DNA from: Betaproteobacteria bacterium
GTDB lineage: Bacteria > Pseudomonadota > Gammaproteobacteria > Burkholderiales > Rhodocyclaceae
Direction of reading: 5' to 3'
NCBI GenBank assembly: GCA_012026885.1
Contig: VEPL01000025.1
Span: 358,595 to 422,594, forward strand
Length of the DNA: 64,000 bases
This document shows positions 11,219-21,188 of the stretch, one piece after another. A model generated the notes under the pieces. That model had not been told where the DNA came from, did no database searches, and saw nothing but the letters and a program-made list of their open reading frames with translations. Position numbers and translations under genes: made by a program. The first letter of the stretch is position 1; each line of letters begins with the position of its first letter.

Positions 11219-11589
11219 TGAACTGGGTATTTTCGGTACTGCTGGCGGTCCATATCATCGTGGCCCTCGTGATTATCGGGCTCGTCCTCATGCAGCACGG
11301 CAAGGGGGCCGACATGGGGGCCGCTTTCGGTAGCGGCGCATCGGGCAGCCTCTTCGGGGCGACGGGTTCCGCCAACTTCCTCAGCCGGGCGACCGGCATC
11401 CTCGCGGCTGTCTTCTTCCTGACCAGCCTTGGCTTGGCCTACATAGGTTCCAGCAAGCCAAAAACGACTGGCAGTGTGATGCAGGAAACGGTACAATCGC
11501 ACCCTGTTTCGCCCCCGGTTCCGGCCGGTAGCGGGGCGCCTGCAGCGCCGCAGGGAGCGGCTTCCAAGGCGCAGGAGGTGCCGAAGTAA
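11218..11589 (+). CDS. secG: Protein-export membrane protein SecG
   Basis: A 123-residue SecYEG translocase subunit with two membrane helices (about residues 3-23 and 53-73) around the glycine-rich loop MQHGKGADMGAAFGSGASGSLFG. The start is the ATG overlapping the tpiA stop; an in-frame TTG one codon earlier is less likely. The C-terminal ~45 residues are a low-complexity proline/alanine-rich tail, longer than in E. coli. tRNA-Leu follows, as in E. coli. Confidence 0.95.
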   Translation: MNWVFSVLLAVHIIVALVIIGLVLMQHGKGADMGAAFGSGASGSLFGATGSANFLSRATGILAAVFFLTSLGLAYIGSSKPKTTGSVMQETVQSHPVSPPVPAGSGAPAAPQGAASKAQEVPK

Positions 11590-11641
11590 TTTGTTTTAAG
11601 GCCGCCGGCGGTTGTTTCGCAGGCTGGCCTGGTAGGGCAGG

Positions 11642-11726
11642 GCCGACGTGGTGAAATTGGTAGACACGCTATCTTGAGGGGGTAGTGGCGAAAGCTGTGC
11701 GAGTTCGAGTCTCGCCGTCGGCACCA
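11642..11726 (+). tRNA. tRNA-Leu (anticodon GAG)
   Basis: The acceptor arms GCCGACG (11642-11648) and CGTCGGC (11716-11722) pair perfectly and are followed by A and an encoded CCA. The anticodon stem CTATC/GGTAG holds the loop TTGAGGG with GAG at 11676-11678. A long variable arm and a GTTCGAGTC T-loop are typical of class II leucine tRNAs. The secG-tRNA-Leu(GAG) linkage matches secG-leuU of E. coli. Confidence 0.96.
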
Positions 11727-11793
11727 CAATCGGGCATGATCGCCATCCGGTGAATCGTGACCCAGAACAAGAACTGAAATTTGGCGGCGGATA

Positions 11794-12165
11794 ATGGAAA
11801 ACTACTTTCCAATTCTGATGTTCGTCCTGGTGGGTATCGCCGTCGGCGTATTGCCCATCACATTGGGGTTTCTGGCGGGGCCCAACCGGCCCGACCCGGA
11901 GAAGCTTTCTCCCTATGAATGCGGATTCGAGGCATTCGAAGATGCGCGCATGAAGTTCGATGTGCGCTATTACCTCGTCGCCATTCTTTTCATCCTCTTC
12001 GACCTTGAAGTGGCCTTCCTGTTCCCTTGGGCTACGATCTTCAAGGATATCGCCGCTACCGAGTCGATCCGGTTGTTCGGTTTCATAGAGATGCTGATTT
12101 TCGTCGCCATCCTGGTCGTCGGCTATGCGTATGCCTGGGCCAAGGGTGCGCTTGAATGGGAGTAG
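11794..12165 (+). CDS. nuoA: NADH-quinone oxidoreductase subunit A
   Basis: A 123-residue, three-helix membrane subunit of complex I and the first gene of the nuo operon. It has the conserved loop [22 protein letters not shown] and [12 protein letters not shown], which shape the quinone-site loop near NuoH. The operon begins 67 nt after the tRNA; I saw no convincing sigma70 promoter in that gap, so transcription may come from upstream. nuoB starts 9 nt later. Confidence 0.96.
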   Translation: MENYFPILMFVLVGIAVGVLPITLGFLAGPNRPDPEKLSPYECGFEAFEDARMKFDVRYYLVAILFILFDLEVAFLFPWATIFKDIAATESIRLFGFIEMLIFVAILVVGYAYAWAKGALEWE

Positions 12166-12174
12166 GGCACCACC

Positions 12175-12651
12175 ATGAGCATTGAAGGCGTCCTCCAGGA
12201 AGGCTTTGTCACGACGACGGCCGACAAGCTGATCAATTACATGCGTACCGGCTCGATGTGGCCGATGACGTTCGGTCTTGCGTGCTGTGCGGTCGAAATG
12301 ATCCATGCCGGTTGCTCGCGCTACGACCTCGACCGCTTCGGGGTCGTCTTCCGGCCGAGTCCCCGTCAGTCCGACGTGATGATCGTCGCCGGGACCCTGA
12401 CCAACAAGATGGCGCCGGCCTTGCGCAAGGTCTACGACCAGATGGCCGAGCCGCGCTGGGTGATCTCCATGGGCTCCTGTGCCAATGGCGGCGGCTATTA
12501 CCACTATTCCTACTCCGTCGTGCGCGGCTGCGATCGCATCGTTCCGGTGGATATCTATGTGCCCGGTTGCCCGCCGACGGCGGAAGCGCTTCTGTACGGA
12601 ATCATCCAGTTGCAGAACAAGATCCGTCGCACCAACACCATTGCCCGTTAA
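12175..12651 (+). CDS. nuoB: NADH-quinone oxidoreductase subunit B
   Basis: A 158-residue subunit carrying cluster N2, the last iron-sulfur centre before quinone. The four ligands are recognisable: the tandem cysteines in [13 protein letters not shown], the cysteine in [13 protein letters not shown] and that in [13 protein letters not shown]. It sits at the junction of the peripheral and membrane arms. Confidence 0.97.
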   Translation: MSIEGVLQEGFVTTTADKLINYMRTGSMWPMTFGLACCAVEMIHAGCSRYDLDRFGVVFRPSPRQSDVMIVAGTLTNKMAPALRKVYDQMAEPRWVISMGSCANGGGYYHYSYSVVRGCDRIVPVDIYVPGCPPTAEALLYGIIQLQNKIRRTNTIAR

Positions 12652-12669
12652 GCCCGAGGCCGATCTTAT

Positions 12670-13275
12670 ATGTCCGCCAAGCTGGAAACGCTCAGCCAGA
12701 ACCTGCAGAAGCACTTCGGCGACAAGCTGAAGTCGCTCAAGCTCGCTCTCGGCGAATTGACCATCGAAGTCGGCGCGGCCGACTATCTCGAAGTGATGAC
12801 CTCGCTGCGTGACGAAGCCGACTTGGGCTTCGAGGAGATCATCGATCTTTGTGGCGTCGATTACTCGACTTATGGTGACGGGACGTGGTCCGGACGGCGC
12901 TTCGCCGTGGTGTCGCACCTGATCTCGATTGCGCGCAACTGGCGCTTGCGCGTTCGCGTCTTCGCCGACGACGACGAGTTCCCGTCGGTCGATTCGGTCA
13001 CGGGTGTCTGGAAAAGTGCCAACTGGTTCGAGCGCGAGGCGTTCGATCTTTACGGCATTGCCTTCCCGGGTCACGATGACCTCCGTCGTATCTTGACCGA
13101 CTACGGGTTCATCGGCCATCCGTTCCGTAAGGATTTCCCGATTTCCGGCCATGTCGAGATGCGTTACGACCCGGATCAGGCGCGCGTGATTTACCAGCCG
13201 GTGACCATCGCGCCGCGCGAAAACACACCGCGCATCGTGCGCGAAGATACCTACGGGGATCCGGCACATGGCTGA
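12670..13275 (+). CDS. nuoC: NADH-quinone oxidoreductase subunit C
   Basis: A 201-residue 30-kDa-type subunit of the peripheral arm, separate from NuoD here (fused in E. coli). The signature [29 protein letters not shown] is intact. It overlaps nuoD by 8 nt, consistent with coupled translation. Confidence 0.96.
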   Translation: MSAKLETLSQNLQKHFGDKLKSLKLALGELTIEVGAADYLEVMTSLRDEADLGFEEIIDLCGVDYSTYGDGTWSGRRFAVVSHLISIARNWRLRVRVFADDDEFPSVDSVTGVWKSANWFEREAFDLYGIAFPGHDDLRRILTDYGFIGHPFRKDFPISGHVEMRYDPDQARVIYQPVTIAPRENTPRIVREDTYGDPAHG

Positions 13276-14521
13276 CATCCGCAACTTCACCCTCAATTTC
13301 GGTCCGCAGCACCCGGCGGCCCATGGCGTGCTCCGTCTCGTCCTCGAGCTTGATGGCGAGGTAGTCCAGCGTGCCGACCCGCACATCGGCCTTCTGCACC
13401 GGGCAACGGAGAAGCTTGCCGAGACACGTACCTGGGTCCAGTCGGTTCCCTACATGGACCGCCTCGATTACGTCTCGATGATGTGCAACGAGCATGCGTA
13501 CTGCATGGCGACCGAAAAGCTTCTCGGCATCGAGGTGCCGGAGCGCGGCAAGTACATCCGGACCATGTTCGACGAAGTCACCCGGATCCTCAATCACTTG
13601 CTGTGGATCGGGTGTCATGCGCTCGACGTCGGGGCGATGACCATGGCGCTCTACACCTTCCGCGAGCGCGAAGACCTGATGGACGCCTACGAGGCAGTGT
13701 CGGGCGCGCGCCTGCATGCTGCCTACTACCGTCCCGGTGGCGTGTATCGTGATCTGCCCGACCGCATGCCGCAGTACGAAGAGTCCACCTGGACGAGCGC
13801 GAAGAAGGCTTCAGAGCTCAACGAGAACCGCTCGGGTTCGCTGCTCGATTTCCTCGAGGATTTCACGAACCGCTTCCCGACCTATCACGCCGAGTACCAT
13901 ACCCTGCTGACCGATAACCGGATATGGAAGCAGCGATTGGTCAATGTCGGTGTCGTGTCGCCCGAGCGGGCCCTGCAGATGGGCTTCACCGGCGCCATGC
14001 TGCGTGGCTCTGGCTTTGCCTGGGACTTGCGCAAGAAGCAACCCTATGCCGCCTACGACAAGGTCGACTTCGATGTGCCCGTGGGTGTCAATGGCGATTG
14101 TTACGACCGCTATCTGGTGCGCATGGAGGAGATGCTGCAGTCCAACCGCATCATCAAGCAGTGCATCGCCTGGTTGCGCAAGAATCCCGGGCCGGTAATC
14201 ACCGAGAACCACAAGGTGGCTCCGCCGTCGCGTGAAGCGATGAAGTCGAACATGGAAGAGTTGATCCACCACTTCAAGCTCTTCACCGAAGGCATCCATG
14301 TGCCACCGGGCGAGGCCTATGCTGCCGTCGAGCATCCGAAGGGCGAGTTCGGTATCTACTTCATTTCCGACGGTGCCAACAAGCCCTACCGGATGAAGAT
14401 CCGTGCCCCCGGCTACGTGCATCTGGCCGGCATGGACGAGATGTCGCGTGGCCACATGATTGCCGATGTCGTGACGATCATCGGTTCCCAGGACGTCGTT
14501 TTTGGCGAGATCGACCGCTGA
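13268..14521 (+). CDS. nuoD: NADH-quinone oxidoreductase subunit D
   Basis: A 417-residue 49-kDa-type subunit that lines the quinone site and is an evolutionary relative of the hydrogenase large subunit. It has [21 protein letters not shown], the HRATEKLAE segment and [10 protein letters not shown] near the N terminus. The NiFe cysteines of hydrogenases are absent, as expected. Its distant paralogue hoxH is also in this window. The nuoE ATG overlaps the stop. Confidence 0.97.
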   Translation: MADIRNFTLNFGPQHPAAHGVLRLVLELDGEVVQRADPHIGLLHRATEKLAETRTWVQSVPYMDRLDYVSMMCNEHAYCMATEKLLGIEVPERGKYIRTMFDEVTRILNHLLWIGCHALDVGAMTMALYTFREREDLMDAYEAVSGARLHAAYYRPGGVYRDLPDRMPQYEESTWTSAKKASELNENRSGSLLDFLEDFTNRFPTYHAEYHTLLTDNRIWKQRLVNVGVVSPERALQMGFTGAMLRGSGFAWDLRKKQPYAAYDKVDFDVPVGVNGDCYDRYLVRMEEMLQSNRIIKQCIAWLRKNPGPVITENHKVAPPSREAMKSNMEELIHHFKLFTEGIHVPPGEAYAAVEHPKGEFGIYFISDGANKPYRMKIRAPGYVHLAGMDEMSRGHMIADVVTIIGSQDVVFGEIDR

Positions 14522-14994
14522 TGTTTTCCGCTGAAACCCTTAATAAGTTTGCCCGCGAGGTCGCCAAGTATCCGGCCGACCAGAAGCAGTCGGCCGTGAT
14601 GGCCTGTCTTGCCCACGCCCAGGAAGAAAAGGGCTGGCTCGCTTCGGAGACGATCGAAGCCGTCGCCGTCTATCTCGGCATGCCGCCGATTGCGGCCTAC
14701 GAAGTGGCTTCCTTCTACAACATGTATGACCTCAAGCCGATCGGCAGGTACAAGATCACGGTGTGCACCAATCTCCCGTGCGCCTTGTCGGGTGGCTATC
14801 ATGCCGGCGAATACGTTAAGGAGAAGCTCGGCATCGGCTACGGCGAAACGACTCCCGACGGCAAATTCACGCTGAAAGAAGGGGAGTGCATGGGTGCCTG
14901 CGGCGATGCGCCGGTTTTCATCGTGAATAACCGCAAGATGTGCAGCCACATGCTGCCCGAGCAGATCGACAAGCTGCTGGAGGAGTGCAAGTAA
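14521..14994 (+). CDS. nuoE: NADH-quinone oxidoreductase subunit E
   Basis: A 157-residue thioredoxin-fold subunit carrying [2Fe-2S] cluster N1a. All four ligands are present: CTNLPC and [11 protein letters not shown]. This contrasts with the homologous N-terminal domain of HoxF at 33.1 kb, which has only the second pair. It overlaps both neighbours by one base. Confidence 0.96.
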   Translation: MFSAETLNKFAREVAKYPADQKQSAVMACLAHAQEEKGWLASETIEAVAVYLGMPPIAAYEVASFYNMYDLKPIGRYKITVCTNLPCALSGGYHAGEYVKEKLGIGYGETTPDGKFTLKEGECMGACGDAPVFIVNNRKMCSHMLPEQIDKLLEECK

Positions 14995-16322
14995 TGGCGA
15001 TGCTCGGCTCGATCAACGGCGTCCTGATGGAGGGGCTGGACGGCGACAATACCTGGCACCTCAAGGATTATGTCGCGCGCGGCGGCTATGCCCAGCTGCG
15101 CCGCATCCTCGAAAGCAAGATGTCGCAGGAAGAGGTCATCAGCGAAGTCAAGAAGTCCGTGTTGCGGGGCCGCGGCGGCGCCGGCTTCCCGACCGGTCTC
15201 AAGTGGTCCTTCATGCCGCGCTCCTTCCCGGGTGACAAGTACGTCGTCTGTAATACCGACGAGGGCGAGCCGGGTACCTTCAAGGACCGCGACATCATGC
15301 GCTACAACCCGCATTCGGTGATCGAGGGGATGGCCATCGCCGCCTATGCGATGGGTGCCAACCGCGGCTACAACTACGTGCACGGCGAAGTCTGGCTGGA
15401 GTACAAGCGCTTCGAGGAGGCGCTCGATGAAGCGCGCGCGGCCGGCTTCATCGGCCAGAACATCCTCGGCTCCGGCTTCAATTTCGAGCTGTTCGCCCAT
15501 CACGGCTATGGCGCCTACATCTGCGGCGAGGAAACCGCCCTGCTCGAATCGATCGAGGGCAAGAAGGGGCAGCCACGTTTCAAGCCGCCGTTTCCCGCCT
15601 CGTTCGGTCTCTACGGCAAGCCGACGACGATCAACAACACCGAGACCTTCGCCTCCATTCCGTTCATCCTCAAGATGGGCGGCGAGGAATTCCTGAACCT
15701 CGGCAAGCCGAACAACGGCGGCACCAAACTGTTCTCGGTCTCCGGCCATGTCAATCGCCCGGGCAACTACGAGATTCCGTTGGGGACCCCGTTCTCAACC
15801 CTGCTCGAGATGTGCGGCGGCATGCGTGGCGGCCGCAAGCTCAAGGCTGTGATTCCCGGCGGGTCGTCCGCGCCGGTCGTGCCCGGCGACGTGATGATGG
15901 AATGCACGATGGATTACGACTCGATCAGCAAGGCAGGATCGATGCTCGGGTCGGGCGCGGTCATCGTCATGGACGAGACCGTGTGCATGGTCAAGGCGCT
16001 CGAGCGCTTGGCCTTCTTCTATTACGAGGAATCCTGCGGCCAATGCACGCCGTGCCGCGAGGGAACATCGTGGATGTACAAGGTCGTCCACCGCATCGAG
16101 AACGGCCAGGGTCGTCCGGAGGACCTCGACCTGCTCAACAGCGTCCTCGGCAACATCATGGGTCGCACGATCTGCGCCCTGGGTGATGCCGCGGCCTTCC
16201 CCGTGCAGAGCTTCATCAAGCATTTCCGCGCCGAATTCGAGCACCACATCGAACACAAGACCTGCCTCGTCCCCAAGGATGTGCAATGGGCGGGTAGCGG
16301 CTTCCACAAGGCTCCCAACTGA
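14994..16322 (+). CDS. nuoF: NADH-quinone oxidoreductase subunit F
   Basis: A 442-residue flavoprotein that oxidises NADH with FMN and cluster N3. It contains the FMN/NADH loop [41 protein letters not shown] and the [4Fe-4S] motif [13 protein letters not shown] with a distant fourth cysteine. The ATG at 14994 overlaps the nuoE stop; a second ATG two codons later is possible. Upstream in-frame codons lie inside nuoE and are excluded. Confidence 0.97.
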   Translation: MAMLGSINGVLMEGLDGDNTWHLKDYVARGGYAQLRRILESKMSQEEVISEVKKSVLRGRGGAGFPTGLKWSFMPRSFPGDKYVVCNTDEGEPGTFKDRDIMRYNPHSVIEGMAIAAYAMGANRGYNYVHGEVWLEYKRFEEALDEARAAGFIGQNILGSGFNFELFAHHGYGAYICGEETALLESIEGKKGQPRFKPPFPASFGLYGKPTTINNTETFASIPFILKMGGEEFLNLGKPNNGGTKLFSVSGHVNRPGNYEIPLGTPFSTLLEMCGGMRGGRKLKAVIPGGSSAPVVPGDVMMECTMDYDSISKAGSMLGSGAVIVMDETVCMVKALERLAFFYYEESCGQCTPCREGTSWMYKVVHRIENGQGRPEDLDLLNSVLGNIMGRTICALGDAAAFPVQSFIKHFRAEFEHHIEHKTCLVPKDVQWAGSGFHKAPN

Positions 16323-16372
16323 GCGGCAGCCTTCCGAACGAGTGAACCAGAGACTGGCAACAAGGTAGCGAC

Positions 16373-18703
16373 ATGCTGGAAATTGAAATCGACGGCAAGA
16401 AGGCGCAAGTGCCCGATGGCAGCACGGTGATGGATGCCGCGCAGCAGGTGGGCGTCTATATCCCGCACTTCTGCTATCACAAGAAACTCTCCATTGCCGC
16501 CAACTGCCGCATGTGCCTGGTGCAGGTCGAGAAGGCGCCGAAGCCTCTGCCGGCCTGCGCGACACCGGTCACCAACGGCATGAAGGTGTTCACGCACTCG
16601 GAACTGGCGGTCAAGGCCCAGAAGGGCGTGATGGAATTCCTGCTCATCAACCACCCGCTCGACTGCCCGATCTGCGACCAGGGTGGCGAATGCCAGCTGC
16701 AGGACATGTCCGTCGGCTACGGCCCGATGAAGAGCCGTTACAGCGAGGAAAAGCGCGTCGTCTTCCACAAGGACGTCGGTCCGCTGATCTCGATGGAGGA
16801 GATGAACCGCTGCATCCACTGCACGCGCTGCGTACGCTTCGGCCAGGAGATCGCCGGTGTCATGGAGCTCGGCATGGCCAACCGCAACATGCACTCCGAG
16901 ATCATGACCTTCGTCGGTCGCTCGGTGGATTCCGAGCTTTCCGGAAACATGATCGACCTCTGTCCGGTCGGAGCGCTGACCTCGAAGCCGTTCCGCTATA
17001 CGGCGCGTTCGTGGGAATTGCAGCGACGCAAGTCGGTGAGTCCGCACGATTCGCTGGGTTCCAACCTCGTCGTCCAGGTCAAGCACGATGCGGTCATGCG
17101 CGTACTGCCGCGCGAGAACGAGGCCGTCAACGAATGCTGGATTTCCGATCGTGACCGCTTCTCGTACCAGGGCCTGAATTCGGACGAGCGCCTGACGCGG
17201 CCGATGGTCAAGCAGGGCGGGGAATGGCGCGAGGTCGAATGGAATGTCGCCCTTGACTACGTCGCGCACGGCCTCAAGGACATCGCCCGCGAGCATGGCG
17301 GTGATGCACTTGCCGCACTGGCTTCGCCCAATTCGACCGTCGAGGAGCTGGCCTTGCTGGCCAAGGTCATCAAGGGGCTGGGCAGCGGCAATATCGACTT
17401 CCGTCCGCGCCAGGTCGACTTTTCGGCCGACAGCAAGCGCCTGGGGACGCCGTGGCTCGGCATGCGACTTGCCGACATCGGCAACCTGGACGCTGCGCTC
17501 GTCGTCGGATCCTTCCTGCGCAAGGATCACCCGCTGCTCGCCCAGCGCCTGCGCCAGGCAGCCAAGCATGGTGCCGAAGTCAGCGAGATCGCGCTCTCCG
17601 CCGATGACCAGCTGATCAATTTCTCGTCGCGTCTGGCAGTGTCGCCTGCTGCCCTGCCGGCGACCCTAGGCGCTGTCGTCCGGGCCGCCGCCGAAGCGAA
17701 GGGGGCCGCCGTTCCGGCCGGCCTCGAAAATGTTGAACCCTGCGAAGTCGCGCGGGCCATCGCCAAGAGCCTCATCGAGGGCGAAAAGGTTGCCGTCTTC
17801 CTTGGCAACGCGGCAGTGCAGTCGCCTTATGCGATGACATTGCAGCAACTGGCCAACGAACTTGCCGGCCTTACCGGCGCTACGGTCGGTGTTCTCGGCG
17901 AGGCGGCAAACTCGGTTGGCGGTTATGTCGCCGGTGCGTTGCCGACTGCTGCGAATGCCGTACAGATGTTCGAGCAGCCCCGCAAGGGCTATGTTCTCAT
18001 GGGCCTCGAGCCGGAATATGACTGTGCCAACCCGCAGCTCGTGCTGAATGCCCTCGGCCAAGCCAGTCTGGTGGTATTCATGTCCGCCTTCAAGCATGCG
18101 CCGGCCCTGGCCTACGCCGACGTGATGCTCCCGATTGCACCTTTCACCGAGACGTCAGGCACCTTCGTCAATGCCGAAGGACGTGTGCAGAGCTTCAATG
18201 GGGTCGTCAAGGCGCAGGGCGATGCCCGCCCGGCATGGAAAATCCTGCGCGTCCTCGGCAACGTCCTGAACCTGAACGGCTTCAGTCAGGATTCCAGCGA
18301 GCGTGTCCGTGACGAAGTGCTCGGCAAGGGTGCTGAGTTCTGCAACGGTCTCGACAACGGCCTCAAGGCGGCGCCGCTCGTCCTTCCGGCGACGCCTGCC
18401 GGTCTCCAGCGCATCGCCGACGTACCGGTCAATTTTTCCGATGCGACGGTGCGCCGAGCGGCAGCCCTGCAGCAGACCAGCGATGCCATGGCACCGGCGG
18501 CCCGGGTCAATCCGCTGACGCTGGACGATCTGGGGATCGCGGCCGGCACTACGGTGCGCGTGCGCCAGGGGTCGGGCGAGGCAACTCTCCTAGCCGCTGC
18601 GGACGTACGCGTCCCGGTCGGCTGTGTTCGCGTCGCCGCAGCGCACGCGACGACTGCCGGACTCGGCGACATGTTCGCGACGATTACCGTGGAGCGTGCG
18701 TAA
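16373..18703 (+). CDS. nuoG: NADH-quinone oxidoreductase subunit G
   Basis: A 776-residue peripheral-arm subunit. The N-terminal ~220 residues carry the iron-sulfur clusters: HFCYHKKLSIAANCRMC, the CPICDQGGEC-type motif and CIHCTRC with a later CPVGAL. The remainder is a molybdopterin-oxidoreductase-like domain that is catalytically inactive in complex I. The C-terminal half is alanine-rich. A 50-nt spacer separates it from nuoF, the largest gap in the operon; nuoH starts immediately after the stop. Confidence 0.96.
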   Translation: MLEIEIDGKKAQVPDGSTVMDAAQQVGVYIPHFCYHKKLSIAANCRMCLVQVEKAPKPLPACATPVTNGMKVFTHSELAVKAQKGVMEFLLINHPLDCPICDQGGECQLQDMSVGYGPMKSRYSEEKRVVFHKDVGPLISMEEMNRCIHCTRCVRFGQEIAGVMELGMANRNMHSEIMTFVGRSVDSELSGNMIDLCPVGALTSKPFRYTARSWELQRRKSVSPHDSLGSNLVVQVKHDAVMRVLPRENEAVNECWISDRDRFSYQGLNSDERLTRPMVKQGGEWREVEWNVALDYVAHGLKDIAREHGGDALAALASPNSTVEELALLAKVIKGLGSGNIDFRPRQVDFSADSKRLGTPWLGMRLADIGNLDAALVVGSFLRKDHPLLAQRLRQAAKHGAEVSEIALSADDQLINFSSRLAVSPAALPATLGAVVRAAAEAKGAAVPAGLENVEPCEVARAIAKSLIEGEKVAVFLGNAAVQSPYAMTLQQLANELAGLTGATVGVLGEAANSVGGYVAGALPTAANAVQMFEQPRKGYVLMGLEPEYDCANPQLVLNALGQASLVVFMSAFKHAPALAYADVMLPIAPFTETSGTFVNAEGRVQSFNGVVKAQGDARPAWKILRVLGNVLNLNGFSQDSSERVRDEVLGKGAEFCNGLDNGLKAAPLVLPATPAGLQRIADVPVNFSDATVRRAAALQQTSDAMAPAARVNPLTLDDLGIAAGTTVRVRQGSGEATLLAAADVRVPVGCVRVAAAHATTAGLGDMFATITVERA

Positions 18704-19753
18704 ATGGATGCAGTCATGAACCTCGGTCAGGGCGTCTTCGGCGGCGTCTGGCCGGCCGTGTGGACGCTCATCAAGATCGTGCTCATCGTCGCCCCGCTGA
18801 TGCTCGGGGTGGCTTACCTGACCTGGCTCGAACGCAAGGTCATCGGCTACATGCAGGTCCGTATCGGCCCCAACCGTGTCGGCCCGTGGGGTCTGATCCA
18901 GCCGATCGCCGACGGCCTGAAACTGTTGCTGAAGGAAATCGTCGTCCCGTCGGGTGCCAACAAGGCCGTCTTCATCATCGCGCCGATGCTGGCGATCGCC
19001 CCGGCGCTCGCCGCGTGGGCAGTCATTCCCTTCAATGGCACGCTGGTGCTGGCCAATATCGACGCCAGCCTGCTCTACATCATGGCCATCACCTCGATCG
19101 GGGTGTACGGCATCATCCTGTCCGGTTGGGCCTCCAACTCCAAGTACGCATTCCTCGGCGCCATGCGCTCGGCCGCGCAGATGGTGTCCTACGAGGTCGC
19201 CATGGGCTTCTCGCTCATCTGCGTGCTGATGGTCTCGAATAGCCTCAATCTCGTCGAGATCGTCAATGGTCAGGCTGAAGGACGCTTTGCCGGATATGGT
19301 CTCGGCTTCCTGTCGTGGAACTGGCTGCCCCTGTTGCCGATGTTCCTGGTCTACCTGATTTCCGGCACGGCCGAACTGAACCGCGCGCCATTCGACGTCG
19401 CCGAAGGCGAGTCCGAGATCGTTGCCGGTTTCCACGTCGAATATTCCGGCATGGCCTTCGCGCTCTTCTTCCTGGCCGAATACGCGAACATGATCCTCGT
19501 CGCCACCCTGACGTCGATCCTCTTCCTCGGTGGCTGGCTTTCGCCGGTCGGCTTCCTGCCCGACGGCATGCTCTGGCTCTTCGCCAAGATGTTCTTCGTC
19601 TTGGTGTTGTTCCTCTGGTTCCGCGCCACGTTCCCCCGTTATCGCTATGACCAGTTGATGCGTCTGGGCTGGAAAGTCTTCCTGCCCATCTGCCTGGTCT
19701 GGCTGGTCGTCGTCGGCGTGTGGATGATGTCCCCGCTGAGTATCTGGAAGTAA
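18704..19753 (+). CDS. nuoH: NADH-quinone oxidoreductase subunit H
   Basis: A 349-residue membrane subunit with about eight helices that forms part of the quinone chamber. Conserved segments include [30 protein letters not shown], the acidic loop [16 protein letters not shown] and FFLAEYANM. It begins at the base following the nuoG stop. Confidence 0.97.
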   Translation: MDAVMNLGQGVFGGVWPAVWTLIKIVLIVAPLMLGVAYLTWLERKVIGYMQVRIGPNRVGPWGLIQPIADGLKLLLKEIVVPSGANKAVFIIAPMLAIAPALAAWAVIPFNGTLVLANIDASLLYIMAITSIGVYGIILSGWASNSKYAFLGAMRSAAQMVSYEVAMGFSLICVLMVSNSLNLVEIVNGQAEGRFAGYGLGFLSWNWLPLLPMFLVYLISGTAELNRAPFDVAEGESEIVAGFHVEYSGMAFALFFLAEYANMILVATLTSILFLGGWLSPVGFLPDGMLWLFAKMFFVLVLFLWFRATFPRYRYDQLMRLGWKVFLPICLVWLVVVGVWMMSPLSIWK

Positions 19754-19762
19754 GGAGAGGTC

Positions 19763-20251
19763 ATGGGTTCGATGAAGGAAGTCTTCAACAGCCTGTTCCT
19801 CAAGGAGCTGCTGAAAGGGATGTCGGTCACGGGCAAGTATTTCTTCGCCCGCAAGATCACCGTCCAGTATCCGGAAGAGAAGACGCCGCAAAGCGCGCGC
19901 TTTCGCGGCCTGCATGCATTGCGCCGCTATCCGAACGGCGAGGAGCGCTGCATCGCCTGCAAGCTGTGCGAAGCGATCTGCCCGGCACTGGCCATCACCA
20001 TCGAGGCCGAGCCGCGCGACGACGGTTCGCGCCGTACGACACGCTACGACATCGATCTCACCAAGTGCATCTTCTGCGGCTTCTGTGAGGAAGCCTGCCC
20101 GGTCGATGCCATCGTCGAGACCCGCATCTTCGAGTACCACGGCGAGCGGCGCGGCGATCTCTACTACACCAAGCAGATGCTGCTGGCCAATGGGGACAGG
20201 TACGAGGCGCAGATCGCCGCCGACCGTGCCCAGGACGCTCCCTACCGATAA
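19763..20251 (+). CDS. nuoI: NADH-quinone oxidoreductase subunit I
   Basis: A 162-residue 8Fe ferredoxin-like subunit carrying clusters N6a and N6b. It has two CxxCxxCxxxCP motifs: [12 protein letters not shown] and [13 protein letters not shown] purine-rich ribosome site (aaggagaggtc) precedes the ATG. Confidence 0.97.
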   Translation: MGSMKEVFNSLFLKELLKGMSVTGKYFFARKITVQYPEEKTPQSARFRGLHALRRYPNGEERCIACKLCEAICPALAITIEAEPRDDGSRRTTRYDIDLTKCIFCGFCEEACPVDAIVETRIFEYHGERRGDLYYTKQMLLANGDRYEAQIAADRAQDAPYR

Positions 20252-20263
20252 CGGGTAACAGCG

Positions 20264-20860
20264 ATGGATTTCCAGACTTTCGTCTTCTTCTTCCTCTCGG
20301 CGATACTCATTTTTGCCGCATTGCGCGTGATCACTTCGCGTAATCCGGTGTATGCCGTTCTCCACCTGATCCTGGCGTTTTTCACCTGCGGCGGGATATG
20401 GGCGCTACTGCAGGCCGAGTTCCTCGCCATCGCGATCATCCTCGTCTATGTCGGCGCCGTGATGGTGCTCTTCCTGTTCGTGGTCATGATGCTCGACATC
20501 AACGTCGATCGCCTGCGCGAAGGGTTCTGGAATTACCTGCCGCTCGGGGCCATCCTCGGCATCCTGATGGTCGTCGAGATGGGGCTGGTCCTTGGCCAGA
20601 AGTATTTCCAGGTGCCTGCCGCCGGTGCCGTGCTCCCGGCCGGTGTCTCGAATACCAGGGAAATTGCGGTGGAGATGTTCACCAACTTCGTCTATCCGTT
20701 CGAACTCGCATCGATCGTGCTGCTGGTCGGCATGGTGGCGGCGATCGTGCTGACCTACCGCGGTCCGAAGGCGTCGAAGAACACCAACCCGAACAAGCAG
20801 GTTTTCGTCAAGGCCAAGGATCGCGTCCGCGTCCTGCAGATGCCGGTCGAGAAGGATTGA
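20264..20860 (+). CDS. nuoJ: NADH-quinone oxidoreductase subunit J
   Basis: A 198-residue membrane subunit with five helices, including the conserved [18 protein letters not shown] helix 3 (here [18 protein letters not shown]) whose pi-bulge is tied to proton pumping. The cytoplasmic C terminus is basic. nuoK starts 14 nt downstream. Confidence 0.96.
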   Translation: MDFQTFVFFFLSAILIFAALRVITSRNPVYAVLHLILAFFTCGGIWALLQAEFLAIAIILVYVGAVMVLFLFVVMMLDINVDRLREGFWNYLPLGAILGILMVVEMGLVLGQKYFQVPAAGAVLPAGVSNTREIAVEMFTNFVYPFELASIVLLVGMVAAIVLTYRGPKASKNTNPNKQVFVKAKDRVRVLQMPVEKD

Positions 20861-20874
20861 TCCACGGGACGCCC

Positions 20875-21186
20875 ATGCTGACACTTACCCTTTCCCACTT
20901 CCTGATTCTCGGCGCGATCCTCTTCGCGATCGGCATCGTCGGGATCTTCCTCAACCGGAAGAACCTGATCGTGCTGCTGATGGCTATCGAACTGATGCTG
21001 CTCGCGGTCAACATGAATTTCGTGGCGTTTTCGCACTTCCTCCAGGACATCACCGGCCAGGTCTTCGTTTTCTTCATCCTGACCGTCGCCGCCGCCGAGG
21101 CAGCGATCGGCCTCGCCATCCTGATCGTGCTGTTCCGCAACCTGAAGAGCATCCACGTGGATGATCTGGGTACCCTGAAGGGCTAA
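20875..21186 (+). CDS. nuoK: NADH-quinone oxidoreductase subunit K
   Basis: A 103-residue, three-helix membrane subunit with the two buried glutamates of the proton pathway, in [16 protein letters not shown] and [12 protein letters not shown]. The start [20 protein letters not shown] gives the family length; a long in-frame upstream extension overlaps nuoJ and is discarded. nuoL follows after 2 nt. Confidence 0.96.
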   Translation: MLTLTLSHFLILGAILFAIGIVGIFLNRKNLIVLLMAIELMLLAVNMNFVAFSHFLQDITGQVFVFFILTVAAAEAAIGLAILIVLFRNLKSIHVDDLGTLKG

Positions 21187-21188
21187 AG